A stretch of DNA of 64,000 nt from Archilochus colubris (GCA_023079485.1 CM041084.1:98870467-98934466), one strand, 5' to 3'. Shown: positions 11,901 to 26,055, counted from the first letter of the stretch. Numbers and translations: made by a program. Notes: generated by a model from the sequence alone, not told the origin.

Positions 11901-14900
11901 ACTGTTTAGAGAAATCCACTTTTAACCTCGGCTTCTTTATTTGGTGCTTTAATCTTTTCCAAATCTGCAAAACAGAAATGACTGATGTATGGTCAGAGAC
12001 AATGTTCCGATTATGAAAGAAGAACTTGGGTGAGGTTTGGCAGTCAGTTCCAGGACGTGCACTCTTTAGTGACCTTTGGGGATTTTTTTTTTCTTGGGCA
12101 TTTGGGAAGGAGTCAGGTAGAGGAATGTGATTTATAACCAGAGAGGCATTTTAATACAATATTGAATTATTTTTATTTTTTGTTTTACGTCTGGTTGCAT
12201 AAAAACTTGCCTTAATGTAACTGCTGTGAAAAGATTCAGATGTCTAGATGAGTTCTTGATCATGTTCTTGTATATCTAGACAAAGAACTTAGTAGCAGAA
12301 ATAAATAATACTGGAAGGTAGATACCATTATGATAGACTCAGGGGAGCCCAGAGATAAACCAGGTTCAGGATTTACCAAAGGAAAACACTCATTTGTGGT
12401 GTAATACCTACAATTTCCATTTTCACTTGAATTCTCTTGTGCACATCAGACTGCTTGAAAACTGTAAGGCTGTGTGGGACTTTTCCATCATTTAAGTAAA
12501 CAAAGGCATAAAGTTTAAATTTTTACTGACTTTCTCTTCTACCCAGCAAAACACAATGCTTTTCATTAAGATCTATCTTCAAAAAAGGTATTAGATTTGG
12601 AAACCGTGGAATAGATTTATGCTGTCTCTTTATCCAGTTACTTCTCAGTGCTTAGTTCTCATTTAAATGATGTAACTAAATGTTTGAGGGATAACAATAA
12701 TTGAGATTCAGCAATGAAACTCATTATGGTGCTAAAGAAAATCTTTAGTGGATGCTCTGATGAAAGTAATAGTCTGTGTAAAGATTAGGAAATGTATGGA
12801 GTTTTTCCCCATGTCATTTGTTTATTTAGGATGTATGTATAATTGGAATTTTTGCTTTATCTTTCTTACTTTAAAATGCAGATTGGATTCCTTAGAATGT
12901 CATTAAGTTCATTGTGAAACATCAACCCATTTCAAGGACGGTGATTTTCAGATGACTCACATTTAAAACAGTCTTACTTATACATGGGAGATAGTCTCTC
13001 TTTTGTTAAAGTGCTGCCAGGATTCATTATAAACTTCACTTTAAGCCAAATATAATTGAGTCAAAAAATTGGCCTGGCCTAAAAAATGCTGTTTGCTCCA
13101 GTTTACAGGAAGTGTGTGAACCAGGAATGTTTTTTGGATGTTATCTTCTCCAAGTTTATACACTTAAAATACCCAAACAAAAAAAGCCCATCCACAACCT
13201 ATCCCCCAAAATAAGTATTAAAATAACTGTTATTCTTGCTGTTAAAATTTTACCTTAATGATAATGTTTGTTACTTCATGTTGGAGGAAGTACATATAGA
13301 CTCCGTAATTCTAATTATGTTCCTGACATCTTAATTTCAATCAGTTATTTACTGTCTACAGCAGAACCGTGCCAATACATTTCTGGAATGGTGTTCAGCA
13401 TTATGAATGCCAGACTACTGGCAGAACTGCAGTTCCTCAGTGTGCCTCTCCAGTATCCCAGGTACTGGAGAACACAACCAAGCAGTACAAAAATGTACTA
13501 CAACAGATCTAATTCTTTCCCTAATTTTCTGATATTATTTTGTGGCACATCGTTTTAGCCTGAAGGTCCTCTTTCCTTCCTCTTCCCGTAAAAATGAAGC
13601 AAGTGAATATCTTTTTGTGGTGGTCACCTAGTGATGTGCTGCAGTTTAAGAAGCACCTTAAAAGGTGTGATGGTAAAATGACAATATGTAGTCACAATAC
13701 AGGATAAAGGAATTTGTTTTTTAAGTTATCTTTTTTATGAAGGGGAAAAAATGAAGGTGAATCCATCATTCCTGTAACAATGACTTTAGTAGTTTATATT
13801 GCCAGCAGCCTTTTAGTCCTTTCTTTGCCTGTTTAGATGAAAAGCTCTTTCAGGCCAGGCCTGTCTTGATGTGAGCAGGGGCTTTGCTACTGATATTTGT
13901 ATCTATATAATTTAACTACAATATTATTACCAACAACAAAAAAAACCCAACCAAAAACCCCAAACCAAACAACATATTGAACAAGCCAGTGAGAAACATA
14001 GTCATAAGGCAACAATTCTTTTTCAGAAATAGAGATTGAGGATACTTAACTCTATGGAGACTCTGGGTCTCAGGGTATGAGTCACACTTCTAGCATTTTA
14101 TAGCCAACTCAAACAAATGATGTCCAACAGATGACAAAAATGAAAATGAGACTCTTGTCTGGAGACCAAACCCATGGTTATTATTCATAAATTAAGTAGG
14201 CCTGACCAATTAATCTACTTTTAAGTTCTTTAAGGTATTCACGTGTTTTAGGGATACAGGAAATAACTAGTGTCTGAAAGAGTATTTCATGGATTTTTAG
14301 CAGGAGAAGAAAAAATCTTCACATTAAATCCTGTGAGCCATTTGGTGTTTTAAAAGATATTATATGAAACCTGAACAGTTACTTTAAACTTTTTGCAAAC
14401 AATACTTTGTGCAATACTTTCATCTTACTGTTATTCACAGTGTAATTCTGTGAAAATTCTGCTGAAACTCATCCTGCTTCCCGAGATGAGGAGCCCCCAC
14501 ACACAAAGGCATATTCAAAGCTCCAACTTGTCTGCTCTCAACTTGGAAGGATGGAGAGTGGGATGGGAAGCAGGACAAACACTAAGGCAGAAGTCAGTGA
14601 CCTTCTCAGGTGTGTGTGCTTTACATAAGTGACTCTCAGCAATATCATGTCTGAATTTTTCCCCATTAGGGAAATAGTTAAAACTCTTTTGGCTCAAAAA
14701 GGGGTGTGAAGAATAAGAAAGAAACTGGTAGTTATTTTACTGTGAAAACATTACAGAAAATGTGAATTGGAAGCTTGTAAACACACACACAGGCATTCAA
14801 GCACAGAGGCACATCTAATGAAAAAGAAAGAGGACTGCTAAATATCTGGAAATAATCCTACTTAAAAATATATATGCCCACTTTGGTTTTTGTCCTCATA

Positions 14901-17111
14901 TTCAGCCAGTTTCAAAGGGCAAATTTTCAGAGGTGCTTTGTGAAAGGTCTTGGAAAGAAGAGGTTAGTTAAGAGCAACTGCCAGCTCTCACTAAGATCAC
15001 ACACTTGAGTTATCCTTTCTCCTCTCCTCCTGCCCTGCTAAGGGGCTGCATTTTGCAGGGTCCTGTCTTCCATGCTCATGAATGAATCAGGGACTCAGGG
15101 CCCAACTTCTTACAGTGCTCCCCTGTTGCTCCTGTTTTCAGGAGAGTACATTTTGATAAATGGTGTAAGTGGTTGTTACACAACACTAAAATGTCATTAT
15201 TACAGGTCATATATTTTAATTTATAGATTTCCTGGTGGAAGCTAGATCATTTGTGCTCTTGGATGCATTAGTTATTTTGCCAAGACTGGACCTGTGCAAT
15301 TCACAATCTGACCCTCAGGTGGTGTTTTGGTGACAATAATGGGGACTATTTCTGGTTTCCAAGCAGTTTGTGGTGGGAACAGGTGCTTTGTTATTCTTCT
15401 AACTAGTGGGAATATAAATCTCCTTCAGAACTCAATGCAAGGCTGTTAGAACTCTGAAAGAAAGGAGGTTGTTGGAATTACAGATATGGTATTTGCTTTT
15501 AAAACTATTTTGTCTAGTTAGTTTTTTGCTTATCTGAGTGCCCTGGAGTTAAAGACTGACTGAAACACTTCCCTGCAAATAAAACCAAACAAACTCTTAA
15601 ACATATTTTTTGAGTAAGTTTCTCCCTTTGTTGTTTGCTTTGCTTGTTTTTTCCAGTTGAATTCAGAGTAAATAAGCATAAAGAGTGGCAATGAAACAGA
15701 CATAAAATAGGGCATTCCATCTTCATTACAGAATTCATCCATCTTTCCAGAATCCATGTGGTAGCTAAAGATAAATCAGGTTTGTCAGTAGAAAAGCAAC
15801 AATATTTTTAAGGTCATGATGTATGTTTGCAAAAAGGCTTCCTTCTGCCAGATGTTGCCTTCATGTTACCAAACAAAAAGTTGCACAGAGCCATTTCATT
15901 TATACCCTTGAACTAGAGATGGGAAATGCAATCTGAGTGGCATGTAAAATTTCAGTAGAAAATGAGGAATGTTTGCCTATTACTTGTTTATGTTAAACAG
16001 AGAGTTGATCCTCAGTCTCTTTGAACAGCATAACTGGCTTCAGTGGAGCAATGTTGTTTCACACCAGCTCAAGCATTCACCTTTTGCATTCACCTTCCCA
16101 TTCTTTTTTTTTTTGGAGGACCCACATCTATTAAATTTCAAAATAATTTATTCAGGTGCTTCCATGTAGTTAGGCTGGCTGGTTTCCTAACCCAGTGTCT
16201 TATATTTCATTTACAGTAATCAGATTTTACAGGGTTTGGAGCATTTTTCTTTAAAAAAATCATAATTTCAGTAATAGAAAAAACACTTGAGTTGTAGAAA
16301 ACAAGGTAGCATTGTTTAGTTTCCTTTTGTATAGTTAAACAAGCAACACTGAATGAAGATTCAGAGTTTCCCTGAATTGTCTGCTGTGTCTTCAAAGTAA
16401 TTTTGGATGGCAGAAAACACCTGTTCTGATTTTTTTTTTTGCTTTTAAGCATATTTCTAATTCCAGAATGTTTCCTTTCTTGTGCATTCAGTAGCCTATA
16501 ATTTCCAGCAATAAAAAGGGTCCCTTTTTATTTACTATGCTGTTACTTCTTCATGGCACAAATTTTCTGGTTTTTTTCTTTAAATACTGTGGGTTTATTC
16601 AGATCTTGCTTCTAGTATTTTATTCACCTATCAAAAATGACTTAGAATCATTACCTGCTTTTTGGTTATTCCTTCTTACTCCTGCCTAAATTCTGCTGAA
16701 ATCTAGGTGGTGGAGAAGCACATACATGTGCGTGACATTTTTTTCCTTTTTCTTTGCAATCCTTGAGTCTGAAATACACTTCTGCAATGAACTGCATCAT
16801 TCCTTGAATCTTTTTGCAGCCTTCTGTACCTACTCTCTTGAAACCGTTAACATAAGTAACCTTTAAGAGCACCATGTCAGGTTACTTTATATACCCTCTT
16901 ACATGTCTGGTAGGACATCTGCACCAGCCAGAGTCTTTGCTAAGTCTTTTCTTCTGTTCTTCCATAGGCTGTCAGGCTTGGGATCCCCTCTGAATCCAGT
17001 AAGTCCTACCAATACAGTAACACAGCAGTTGCTGCACTGATTTGGGCTACAGTTAACATGTTCATGATATCTATAAAAATCCATTAAAAGGTACAGAAGT
17101 AATTAAAGGAA
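8935..17111. other. unique intronic sequence
   Basis: No gene, structured RNA or mobile element recognised. There are GT/T-rich tracts near 10661-10706 and a CA/A-rich tract near 13935-13972. ORFs of 60-98 codons look like chance. Confidence 0.55.
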
Positions 17112-17136
17112 GAATATATATATATATATATATTTA
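17112..17136. repeat. (TA)n microsatellite
   Basis: A pure alternating TA run of about 11 dinucleotides. Confidence 0.9.
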
Positions 17137-17859
17137 AGCTTTCAGTAGTGCAGAATCTAAATGCTTCAGAGTTTAATCATCTGAATGTTTTGTGATAACT
17201 GGAATCTTGCATATTCTAGATGCTCATGAAAACCTGGGCATGTTTTTTCTTAAACACATTTGAAAGAGGAGCCGATATAGCACCACTAAATGTCCCTGGA
17301 AGCTGTTCCTCATTTGCAGATTTCAAAATCTGGTTTGGTGGCTTGTCACTCATTATTTAATTTGAGGCTCCTTTGAATGGTTATGCCATTCACATGGAGT
17401 GGCCTCTGTTCCCTAACTGGTTTTAGTAAGTCTTTAGAAAATACTTAGGGGAACGATTGAAAGACAGATGTTAAATAAAGATTACTGAATATTTTTCAAA
17501 ATATGGAATAACTTCCTTCTTCCTTCCTTCCCTTTATCCAGATATCAGCTCTAGAAATTCTAAGTTACCACAGGGCTCACTGATTCACAGAAGAGTTTTT
17601 TTTATTAGAGCTGTATCTGTAGGTAAGTGTAGTTGTGAAAGGAATTTTGTGAAAGATCTCTTGGGTGAAGACATGAAAGAGCTTGGAGTGAGAAGGCAGA
17701 ATCACAGGAGCAATTATATGCTTAGTAGTGCCTAAGCTCCATTTTAGCTGTCCAAATAAAAACACTAGCTCCTCAAAATCTCTAACCATCTGCCACCTAA
17801 CCTTCATATATCATAATACATGAGCTATCTCTAGCAATGTTCCTCAGTTTGGCTTGGCC

Positions 17860-18300
17860 AGGCTGAGTTCTCTGGTATCAGTGGCGTAGCCATTGAAAGG
17901 CACAGATTCATGGCCTTTAGTCTGGGCTCCCTGAGGAAAAACCCTAGTAGGCTGAAAGACAAGATATGGCACTTGGGTCAGTGGTCATGGCATGGAAAGT
18001 GAAGACTGATGTGATCAAGGACTTTGTTACACATCTTACCATTGTGTAACATCTGTTGGAGCTGAGCAGCCCTGGATGGGCTGAGCCACCACCTCTGTTG
18101 GTGTCACACTGGGCAATGGGTTGAAAGCCCCCTTAAGGAAGGAAGATGAGCTTGAGTTGCCTTTCAACGTGAATACATTGCTACTAGAGAGGGGGATGCT
18201 CTGGCTTTCCAGAGGAGATGCCTGAGCACTGGCAGTGGGTGGGACGCTTCTCCTGGCTGCCCTGTTGGGGATTAGGCATCCTCTTGTCAGCCACATATGA
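17860..18300. other. GC-richer unexplained block with a minus-strand ORF
   Basis: This block is richer in GC than its surroundings and carries an 86-codon minus-strand ORF (18036-18296) with a Ser/Pro-rich translation (for example SSSSSFLKGAFNPLPS). A perfect 8-bp inverted repeat (GTTACACA/TGTGTAAC, 9-nt loop) lies at 18026-18050. I do not recognise a family. It may be an old transposon or LTR fragment, or conserved non-coding DNA. Confidence 0.3.
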
Positions 18301-19608
18301 TTTGCATATGATTTATACTGCTACAATCAGCAGCAGTGGAAGAAAGCTTAAAGTAGTTTGAGAGCATCCTGGCAAGTAAATGTTATTACCCATAAAGCAC
18401 TCATAAAAATATTTTGGAGGATTGAAATGCCTAAATGAGGCTGTTATTGTTAGTGCAGTTCTCTCAGTTCATTTTTTTGGTGGTTTTTTGTTTTGTTTTT
18501 TTGTTTGTTTGTATTTTTCAGTCTCCACCTATGCTTTCTTAAAGGTTCCATAGAGCTTGCAGTGCTTGTGTTGCTGATTGAGATGCATCACCACTGTAAC
18601 ATCTTGCAATAAATCTGTAGTTTATGTCAGTATTATCTGGAAAAGTCTCTGTGGAAATCGTAGTATTTCTTAAAATGCCATCTTAAGAATACTGCAGCTA
18701 GGAACTTTTTACCTTTTTCCTCAATCTGTTAGCCTCCATGTATTACTAATTAGATACTATCTTGGTCTAAGAAAAAAATGCTGCCAAACTGATTTCTCTT
18801 CTGTTCAAGATGTCTTTATTTTACTTAAATGAGAGATAATGGTCCTGTGAAGTTTGAGCATGAGTTTTAATCATTCTGTAAACCTCAAAAACATGGATTT
18901 ATTCTTGAAATTTAAAGAAGGCTCCTTTAACTTCAAGACAGAGAAAAGATAGGCCAAATGCTAATCATAACTAGTGGAGATTGACTCAGCTGTAATTAAG
19001 ATAACTAATGTACTTTGACCCATGCCAAAGTTCACTGTAATGCCTTAAATATGTGGGATCATGGCTTGCTGATTTATTTGCAATGCTTTCATTACAAGAT
19101 GGCTAAGATATGCTACCATGAGGTGACTACATAGAAATGTGTTCACATCTGAGCAGACAAGGCTGTAAATAAAAATATAAATTCCTTCTGGGAATTCCTT
19201 CAAAATACCTTTAAAAAAATAAATGAAATCCAACCCCTTTTCTGAGGAATCATTACACTTGTCTGGAAAGAATACAGTTTTCTGTAACTAAGGAACAGTT
19301 GACATACACAAGGAAACGTGGTATAATCATAAAGAAGAACACTGTTTCTCCCTGTATCCGAGGAGAGCAGAAACCCAGAGAGCTGTTCAACTACTGTCAT
19401 GCAGGCTGCCGTGCTCTCAGAATTTATGTTGGGTATCAGCAGAGGGTCAGGGAGTGAAATATCCCTAATGTACACTCAGCTTGTGTCGCCAGAAAAGACA
19501 AGACCAGCAGTCAGGGGAAGTGCCCCTCATGGGATGCTGAGGCGGACCAGGTCTGCCTGTGGACTGATGGTCCATCTACCCCAGTACAGGGCTGGGGGTT
19601 GCCCAGGG
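18301..19608. other. unique AT-rich intronic sequence
   Basis: No gene or clear mobile element seen. A T/GT-rich low-complexity tract lies at about 18472-18518. Confidence 0.55.
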
Positions 19609-20038
19609 AATCATAGAATTGGCTGGGTTGGAAGGGACCCCAGAGATCATCAAGTCCAACCCTTGATCCATTACCGCTGCAGTTACCAGACCATGGCACT
19701 GAGTGCCACATCCAGTCTCTTTTTAAATGGCCACAACAACCCCATGCAGCGCTACAGGCTGGGGACAGAGTGGCTGGAGAGCAGCCAGACAGAGAGGGAT
19801 CTTGTGCTGAGGGAGGTTTAGGTTGGATATTAGAAAGAATTTCTTTACGGAGAGGGTGATCAGGCATTGGAATGGGCTGCCCAGTGAAGTAGTGGATTCT
19901 CCATCCCTGGAGATATTTAAAAAGAGACTGGATGTGGCACTCAGTGCCATGGTCTAGCAACCGCAATGGTGGTTCAAGGGTTGGACTCGATGATCTCCGA
20001 GGTCCCTTCCAACCCAGCCGATTCTATGATTCTATTAT
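19609..20038. mobile_element. rearranged palindromic CR1 LINE
   Basis: Three pieces of one CR1 family are joined: a minus-oriented 3' end (19609-19728); a plus-oriented RT segment (19729-19800, translating to [19 protein letters not shown]); and, after an internal deletion, a plus-oriented 3' end (about 19805-20038). The two 3' ends form an inverted repeat of about 120 bp (19609-19728 against 19915-20034) with a loop of about 186 bases. The family is that of 3552-4204 and 47498-48333. Confidence 0.9.
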
Positions 20039-20100
20039 TCTCTCTGCAGGAGTACCTGAGGCTGTGTTTTCGCAATGGGGCCAAGTTTGTGTTTTATTTC

Positions 20101-20150
20101 AAAGAATCCTAGAATGTGGCTTAGGTTGGAAGGGACCTAAGAGATCAAGT
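20101..20150 (-). mobile_element. short CR1 3'-end fragment
   Basis: On the + strand it reads AATCCTAGAATG, then GGTTGGAAGGGACC, then AAGAGATCAAGT, the reverse complement of a CR1 3' terminus. Only about 50 bases are recognisable; beyond that the sequence looks unique. Confidence 0.7.
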
Positions 20151-23100
20151 ACAGTTTACTTTGTAATGCTCCAGCTCCTTAGGTGCGGAACAGCCTGAAC
20201 TAAAAGTGGTGCTAATGTAATTGAGAACACACATGAGTGTGCTCAGACATGCATTAAATCTTATATAGAGAGATCAAATGTTGCTGTGGTGGTGTATAAA
20301 CACAAACATGGTTATGTTCACACGGGTTTGTAAGGCTGCATCACTTGCACGTGGCAAAAAGCCCTGAACGTGCTCCAGGGTCTCCCCAGCAAACGGCCCC
20401 AAAACCTTTGTTTGCAGCCCTTGCTGTTATCTGTCACACAAACCCTGTGCTTGTATGAAAACAGCCAATTCAAAGCTCCTTTAAAACATCACTGACACTT
20501 CAGGGGATGCTTGCTAATGCTGTTGTTCTTTCTCCAACATCCTTTTTCTGTGATTTCATAACTTTCTATGAAAAATTTCAGCTGAACTGCTGGAGGTATT
20601 TTTAAAGGAGAAATACATGCTGCAACAAAATCAGACTTTTTGTGAGGAAATGATGATATTCACCTGAGAAAATTCTTCACTTTGTTATGTTAAAAAAAAA
20701 TTAAAAAAACCCTAAGCTTTGGTAACTTTGAACTAAATAATTTTATTTTTGATTTCTTGAGCCAAACAATGGTGTTTTTATCCCTCTTGCCAAGAGTTTT
20801 GAAAGTTCTTTTAGCAACTTGAATTTTATCCTGAATTATTAAATGTTGGCAATCAAAAATAGGATCAAACTTCCACTTTTGTGAGCTTTGTGAACATCAC
20901 TTCATATTAAATATTTTTAGTATGTAGTAGGCTAAGGAAAGGTCTGAATTTGTCTGACTGGAAAATAGCTTAGGCTACTGACTCTGTAATGAATACAGAT
21001 GTGTTTTAATACCAGATGTGGGGTTTTATTTTAACACTGTGGGCTCCAGTGTTTTACTTATGGTGCTGAAGTATAACAAAATACAGATTATATATTTCCT
21101 TCATTATTGTACTTCATAGTTAAATTCTTTTTGAATTGTAATAATCCTACAAAATTAGCAAGAGTAAGATTTAATTTTTTTCCTTTCTTTTTTTTTGACA
21201 TTCACTCTTATTACACCTACTCAGTGACATACTATGCTGGAATCTGGATTGCTTCTTTGTAGCTTACACAGTTCTACTTTAATCTTACCGACAAGTATTG
21301 AAGTATTATGTATGAGAAAAGAGAATCAGCAAATTACTTGAAATAAGACTAAATTTTAAACTGTTTTTATGTTCTCTGTATTAACGTGAAACATTTATAT
21401 TTGGTGCTGGTTTTAGGCCAGCTTATGCCATGTTGAAACTGTTGAAGCACGTGTCTTTTCTTATAAGGCTGAATCTAGGTGACAAAATAGGTTTTTCATA
21501 CTGTAACCTTTCAGCATACAAGGGAGACTATTAACTGTGCTATGATATGGAAAAACATTGTCTTCTTAGCATACATTGATGTGGCCAGAATGCAGTTGTG
21601 TACTCTTGTATGTACACAAGATGTATGTATATATACATACACACTGCTAAACTGAAATTCTTCCATTCATGTCTCCATAAGAATTGTAAAAAGCAAACTT
21701 TGTTTCTTACTTCATAGCAATATTTTGACATTTATCCAGAAATAAAGACCGTTCTCTATGTAACTGAATGTGTTTTACATTTCAATTTGTGTCATATTAG
21801 AAATGTAGTCATGCTCTCCTACTCCAAAAAAACTTGTATTAATGCGTATTTCAGGCAAATTCTTGTGGAGTTTTCCCAGCACAGTTATAACAATAGTCAT
21901 TATTATGTAATTATTATATTATAACTATAGTATTATGCTAGCTGCAGATTAGGCACTATGCTACTTCAATGATGTAACTTAAAGGACATTCAGAGGTCAT
22001 ATAGCCAAACAAGAATTTTCCTCTTGTCTTCCACACTTGAACCTCCAGGTATAACAATTAGAACTTAATTCTTCTTTGATTGCTTGTCTTTTTAAAATTA
22101 CATAGATAGGAGCATTCTGTGTATTCACACTCTGACTCTTGGGACTTTTGAAGACTGTCTGAAGCCTCTAGTGCCCTTTGGGATTAACAGAAGACACAAA
22201 GTGAACCATCACAGGGCTCTTTGGGACACTTGGATAGCTTTAAGCTAATATTTTAAACTCTCAAAGTCCCTCTGATTGTTGTACAGCCTTCTGGCTGATT
22301 TGGAACTCCTAGATATTCTTTAAAAGTACACTTTGCCCCTCTTCTCTTCATAGTTTCTGAGAATGGAAGGCATAAATTTTGCTGGATCCAGACCTTTAGT
22401 TCACACAACATGGTAAAGAACTGAGATACTCCCTATCTTGGTGGTAAAAAGTGCAGGAGTATATTCATCCTTCGTATCCCTCAATCTCCACAATTTACCC
22501 CTCTTAGCATTCTCATTGGTGTTTTGTGTTTGTTTGGGTTTTTGTGTTTTGTTTTGTTTTTTTTGTGGTGGTGATTGTTAGTTTGTTTAGGGTTTTTTGT
22601 CTGCAAAGGTAGCATCAATAATCATTTAAAAATCCAGGCCATGAAACCAGTGAGCTGTTCTGTTACACCTCTTTGCTTTGCAGAATGCTAAAATGATACC
22701 CTGCAAACCATGGTTGCACCTATATACCAGTCCATAATCTTACATACCATTCCATATTGATACTCTCTGAATATGTGGCCTTTCTTGTTCCACACTTAAG
22801 ATCTCCTACCACAGTGAAAAGTATTTAAAAGTGCTCAAGTAAGAACCCTTTCTAGCAAGCAACCACAAGAAGAGGTGTAAATAGTGCAATCCTCTGTTCT
22901 GGTCTCTAGTGCTTCTTCCAAGAGTTGTCTGATGTTTTTGTCCCCCTGGCCCTACTGTTGTCCAGGGGATGATTCCAAATCCTTCTACCAGAAAGACAGA
23001 TGTGTAAGAAATCCCAGCTGAATCACAGGGATGTCTCATACACCACTCCAGAGGCCTCTTGGATCCTGAAGTGCTGCTTGGACAACAATTGGACTACATG

Positions 23101-25336
23101 TGTGCAGAGCAGAGATGCCAAATTCAGCTCTAGTGCTGAAGCAGTTTTACTACATTTGGCTGCAGGATCACCATAATTTTTGCTGTACGTGAAAGAATGA
23201 AACTACTGATCCTTTTATGTCTACCCCAGAGGACAGAATGCCAGATATATTAGATCTAGTTGGACATGAGCATTACTCAAAGAGTGTCTTGCAGTGAATG
23301 CTTGGTAGTTGGTTATTCTTGATGGAGAAATAGAACTATTTTGAAAAATCCTAAAAAAATCCCACAGTGCTACAGAGAAGAACTCAAGTATTTGTCTTTG
23401 AAGAGTGCACGTACTTGCCTTCAGGTAGTTTTCAGTGTGTGGATAAATGAAATAAATTAATCTGTGACAAATCTGATTCAGTTTTAACAGTTTTCCTTAC
23501 TGCAGAATAGGTATGTTGTGTTTTGAGATTTTATATATTGTATATATTATATTATATATAATATATATGTTATATATATTATATATGTTATATATTCTTT
23601 ATATATTTGGAAGCAAGCAGATGAAATTGAAAGTCTTTGGAAGTGTCTAATATGATAAGAATTTTGAGTTGAGAAATGGTGGAAGTTGAGAATGGTGGAA
23701 TTTCCAAATAAGTATCAGATGTTTAAAAGGGTAACCTTTACACATTAAACTGTCTCTCTGGGGGAATATAAAAGGTGATCTTTTCAGTCAGTGAACGCAC
23801 TGGTTTCCTTTAATCCCACTTGTCTTCTTGTGGAACAAGTGTATATGAAGGTAGATTTTAACAAACAAACAAAAAAATTACACACAAGTCACTGAGCTGG
23901 CATTGTCCATTAGGAATGAAATCTAGGATTTGTGATAGATACATTCATGGAACATTCATGGGAACACTGGTTGCAAAAAAGAAATGTGAAGGTAAAGGAA
24001 TGAAACAGAGAATGAAATAGAACAACACTTTACTGCTGTATAAAGCCATATGCCTGTATTTTGTAGCGGTGGTGATGCCTTACCCTGAAGGGAATGTAGT
24101 AAAACTAGAAGAGTTCAGAAATAGTTGGTGGGGATAACTAAAGTATTTACACTAATCCATGGGGAACAGCTAAGTATGCTAGGGCTCTGACTGGGAAAAG
24201 ATGCAAGTGAAAGACTATGTGATTGAGAGGTATGGAATCATCTTTGACGGGGAAAGGAGGGGTAGTGACCAAGTGTTCTCTTTTTTTCATAATATGAGAA
24301 CTGGGAACAAGGAAAAAGATACTGTTCATACAACAATGGTTGACCTGTAGCAATTCTTACTAGAGGATATTGTGTATGCTGAAAATGTGCATGGCTGAAA
24401 GTGGGGTTGGGAAAGTTCACAGAGCAGAAATTTAACAAACTGATTTGGTTCAAGCCATCTGAAAAAGGTTAGAGGCTTGGAGGGAATGTTAATCTCCATG
24501 TGTGTTTCCCTAGACTGCTGCTTAGGGCTTCTACTGATTACTGGTAAGAATGGACTCATGGTTTGTACTAATGCAGATACAGAGCTTTTCCCCTTCTTTT
24601 ATGTTCACAGTGTCTAATATTTTAACAGTGGACTGTAGGTTGATGAAGATTCCAGATGACCAGTTGGTTCCACTGTTGATTTTTATTTCCCCTAGACATC
24701 TCACTCTCTTTAGTTTTGTTTTAATGAGTTTTTGTTTAATCAGAAATTGAACTTCTCCCAGCTGCTTTAAAATAATTCTGGAAATTCAGAGAGAATTTTT
24801 TCCACTTCTAGTCTTGGACTTGTTTAATCCTAGTATTTGTTCAGTATTTAGTTTAGATAGTTAATTAAAAAATAGTCAGTAAAATTCTTCCTCACAGATT
24901 TGTGTACTCATACGCAACTGTTGACCTTTTCTTACCCGTATTCATAGTATCAACCATTCATTTCTTTTTCACAAAAGTAACCAAAGACTTGAGAGTGTTG
25001 ATATCTGGTATGGATTCTATCTTTTAGCATGTAACTATTTTGACTGCTGCCACCAAATGGCTGCTCCATGGTAACACTCATTCCAGGAAGGAAAGGTCTC
25101 ATGATTCATTCATTACTCAACTATACAGTTGCCTGGAAGACACCTTACTAGTGAAGACTTGACTTACAATAATGTTTGCCACCTTTTTCTACTATGCAAA
25201 CAAAGGAGGTATATAAGTGAGTGAAAATAAACCATTTGCTTCTCTCTGCAGTTATAACCCCAAAAATATAACAGGCAGCTGTTATATAGAAATGTGATGG
25301 CTTGTTTAGGGTCTCTAACCTGTAGGCTTAAAAATA
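20151..25336. other. unique AT-rich intronic sequence
   Basis: No gene recognised. It holds a GT/T-rich tract near 22515-22600 and a TA-rich block listed separately. Short ORFs (63-78 codons) have no family resemblance. Confidence 0.55.
23531..23611. repeat. TA-rich low-complexity block
   Basis: About 80 bases almost entirely of TATAT words with several overlapping self-complementary stretches; typical decayed TA microsatellite. Confidence 0.9.
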
Positions 25337-26055
25337 ATCATACAGTCACGGAATGGTTAGCATTGGAAGGGACCTTAAAGATCATATAGTTTCCATATGG
25401 GCAGGGACACCTCCCATTAGATCAGGCTGCTCAAAACCCTATCTAACCTTGTCCTGAGCACTTCCAGGGAAGGTGCAGCCACAACTTCCCTGAGAAACCT
25501 GTTCCAGTGCTTCAATATCCTCACAGGAAAGAATTTCTTCCAAATGTTGAATGTAGATCTACTCTCTCCCATCTTGAAATATTGCCACTTGTCATCCCAC
25601 TACACACCCATGCAAGAAGTCCTATGCCAGCTTTCTTGACAGCCCCCTTCACATATTGGAAAGCCACTGTAAAGTCACCTCAGAGCCTTCTTTTCTCCAG
25701 GTGGAACAACCCCAGCTTCCTCAGGCTACAGGGGAGGTGCTCCATCCCTCTCATCACGTTTTTGGTATGGCCCTCCTCTCTGCTTGCTCCAACAGTTCCG
25801 TGTCCTTCCTGTGTTGGGGACTTCAGAACTGGACACAGTGCCCCAGGTAGGAACTCGCAGGAGCAGAGTAGAGGGGGAGAATCCCTTCTCTTACCCAGCT
25901 GGCCATGTTTCTTCTGATGCAGCTCAGGGCATGGTTGGCTTTTTGGGCTGCAAGCACACATAGCTGGTTCATATTAAGCTTTGGGTCCACCTTCAACCCC
26001 AAGTCTTTCTCCTCAGGGCTGCCCTCAATCCTTTCTCCTCCCAAACTTTGTGGTA
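25337..26055 (-). mobile_element. CR1 LINE, 5' truncated
   Basis: The 3' tail lies at the left (ATCATACAGTCACGGAATGG, diverged). The usual CR1 order follows towards the right: the GGGCAGGGACACCTCCCA box, the AGAATTTCTTCC box, then the RT C-terminal coding region. The ORF remnant 25823-26128 (minus) contains SPEEKDLG, LNMNQLCVLAAQKANHALSC and ILPLYSA. The copy has several frame breaks. Confidence 0.92.

Noticed and set aside
15431..15440. ATGCAAG as a candidate end of the preceding PIEZO2 exon
   Set aside because: It is followed by GC rather than a good GT donor, and the codons before it do not read Thr-Thr-Met-Gln.
19399..19966. 140- and 151-codon ORFs on opposite strands
   Set aside because: Both run through the palindromic CR1 and change from sense to antisense CR1 halfway; not genes.
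25507..25917. 136-codon + ORF
   Set aside because: It is the antisense shadow of the CR1 at 25337-26055.
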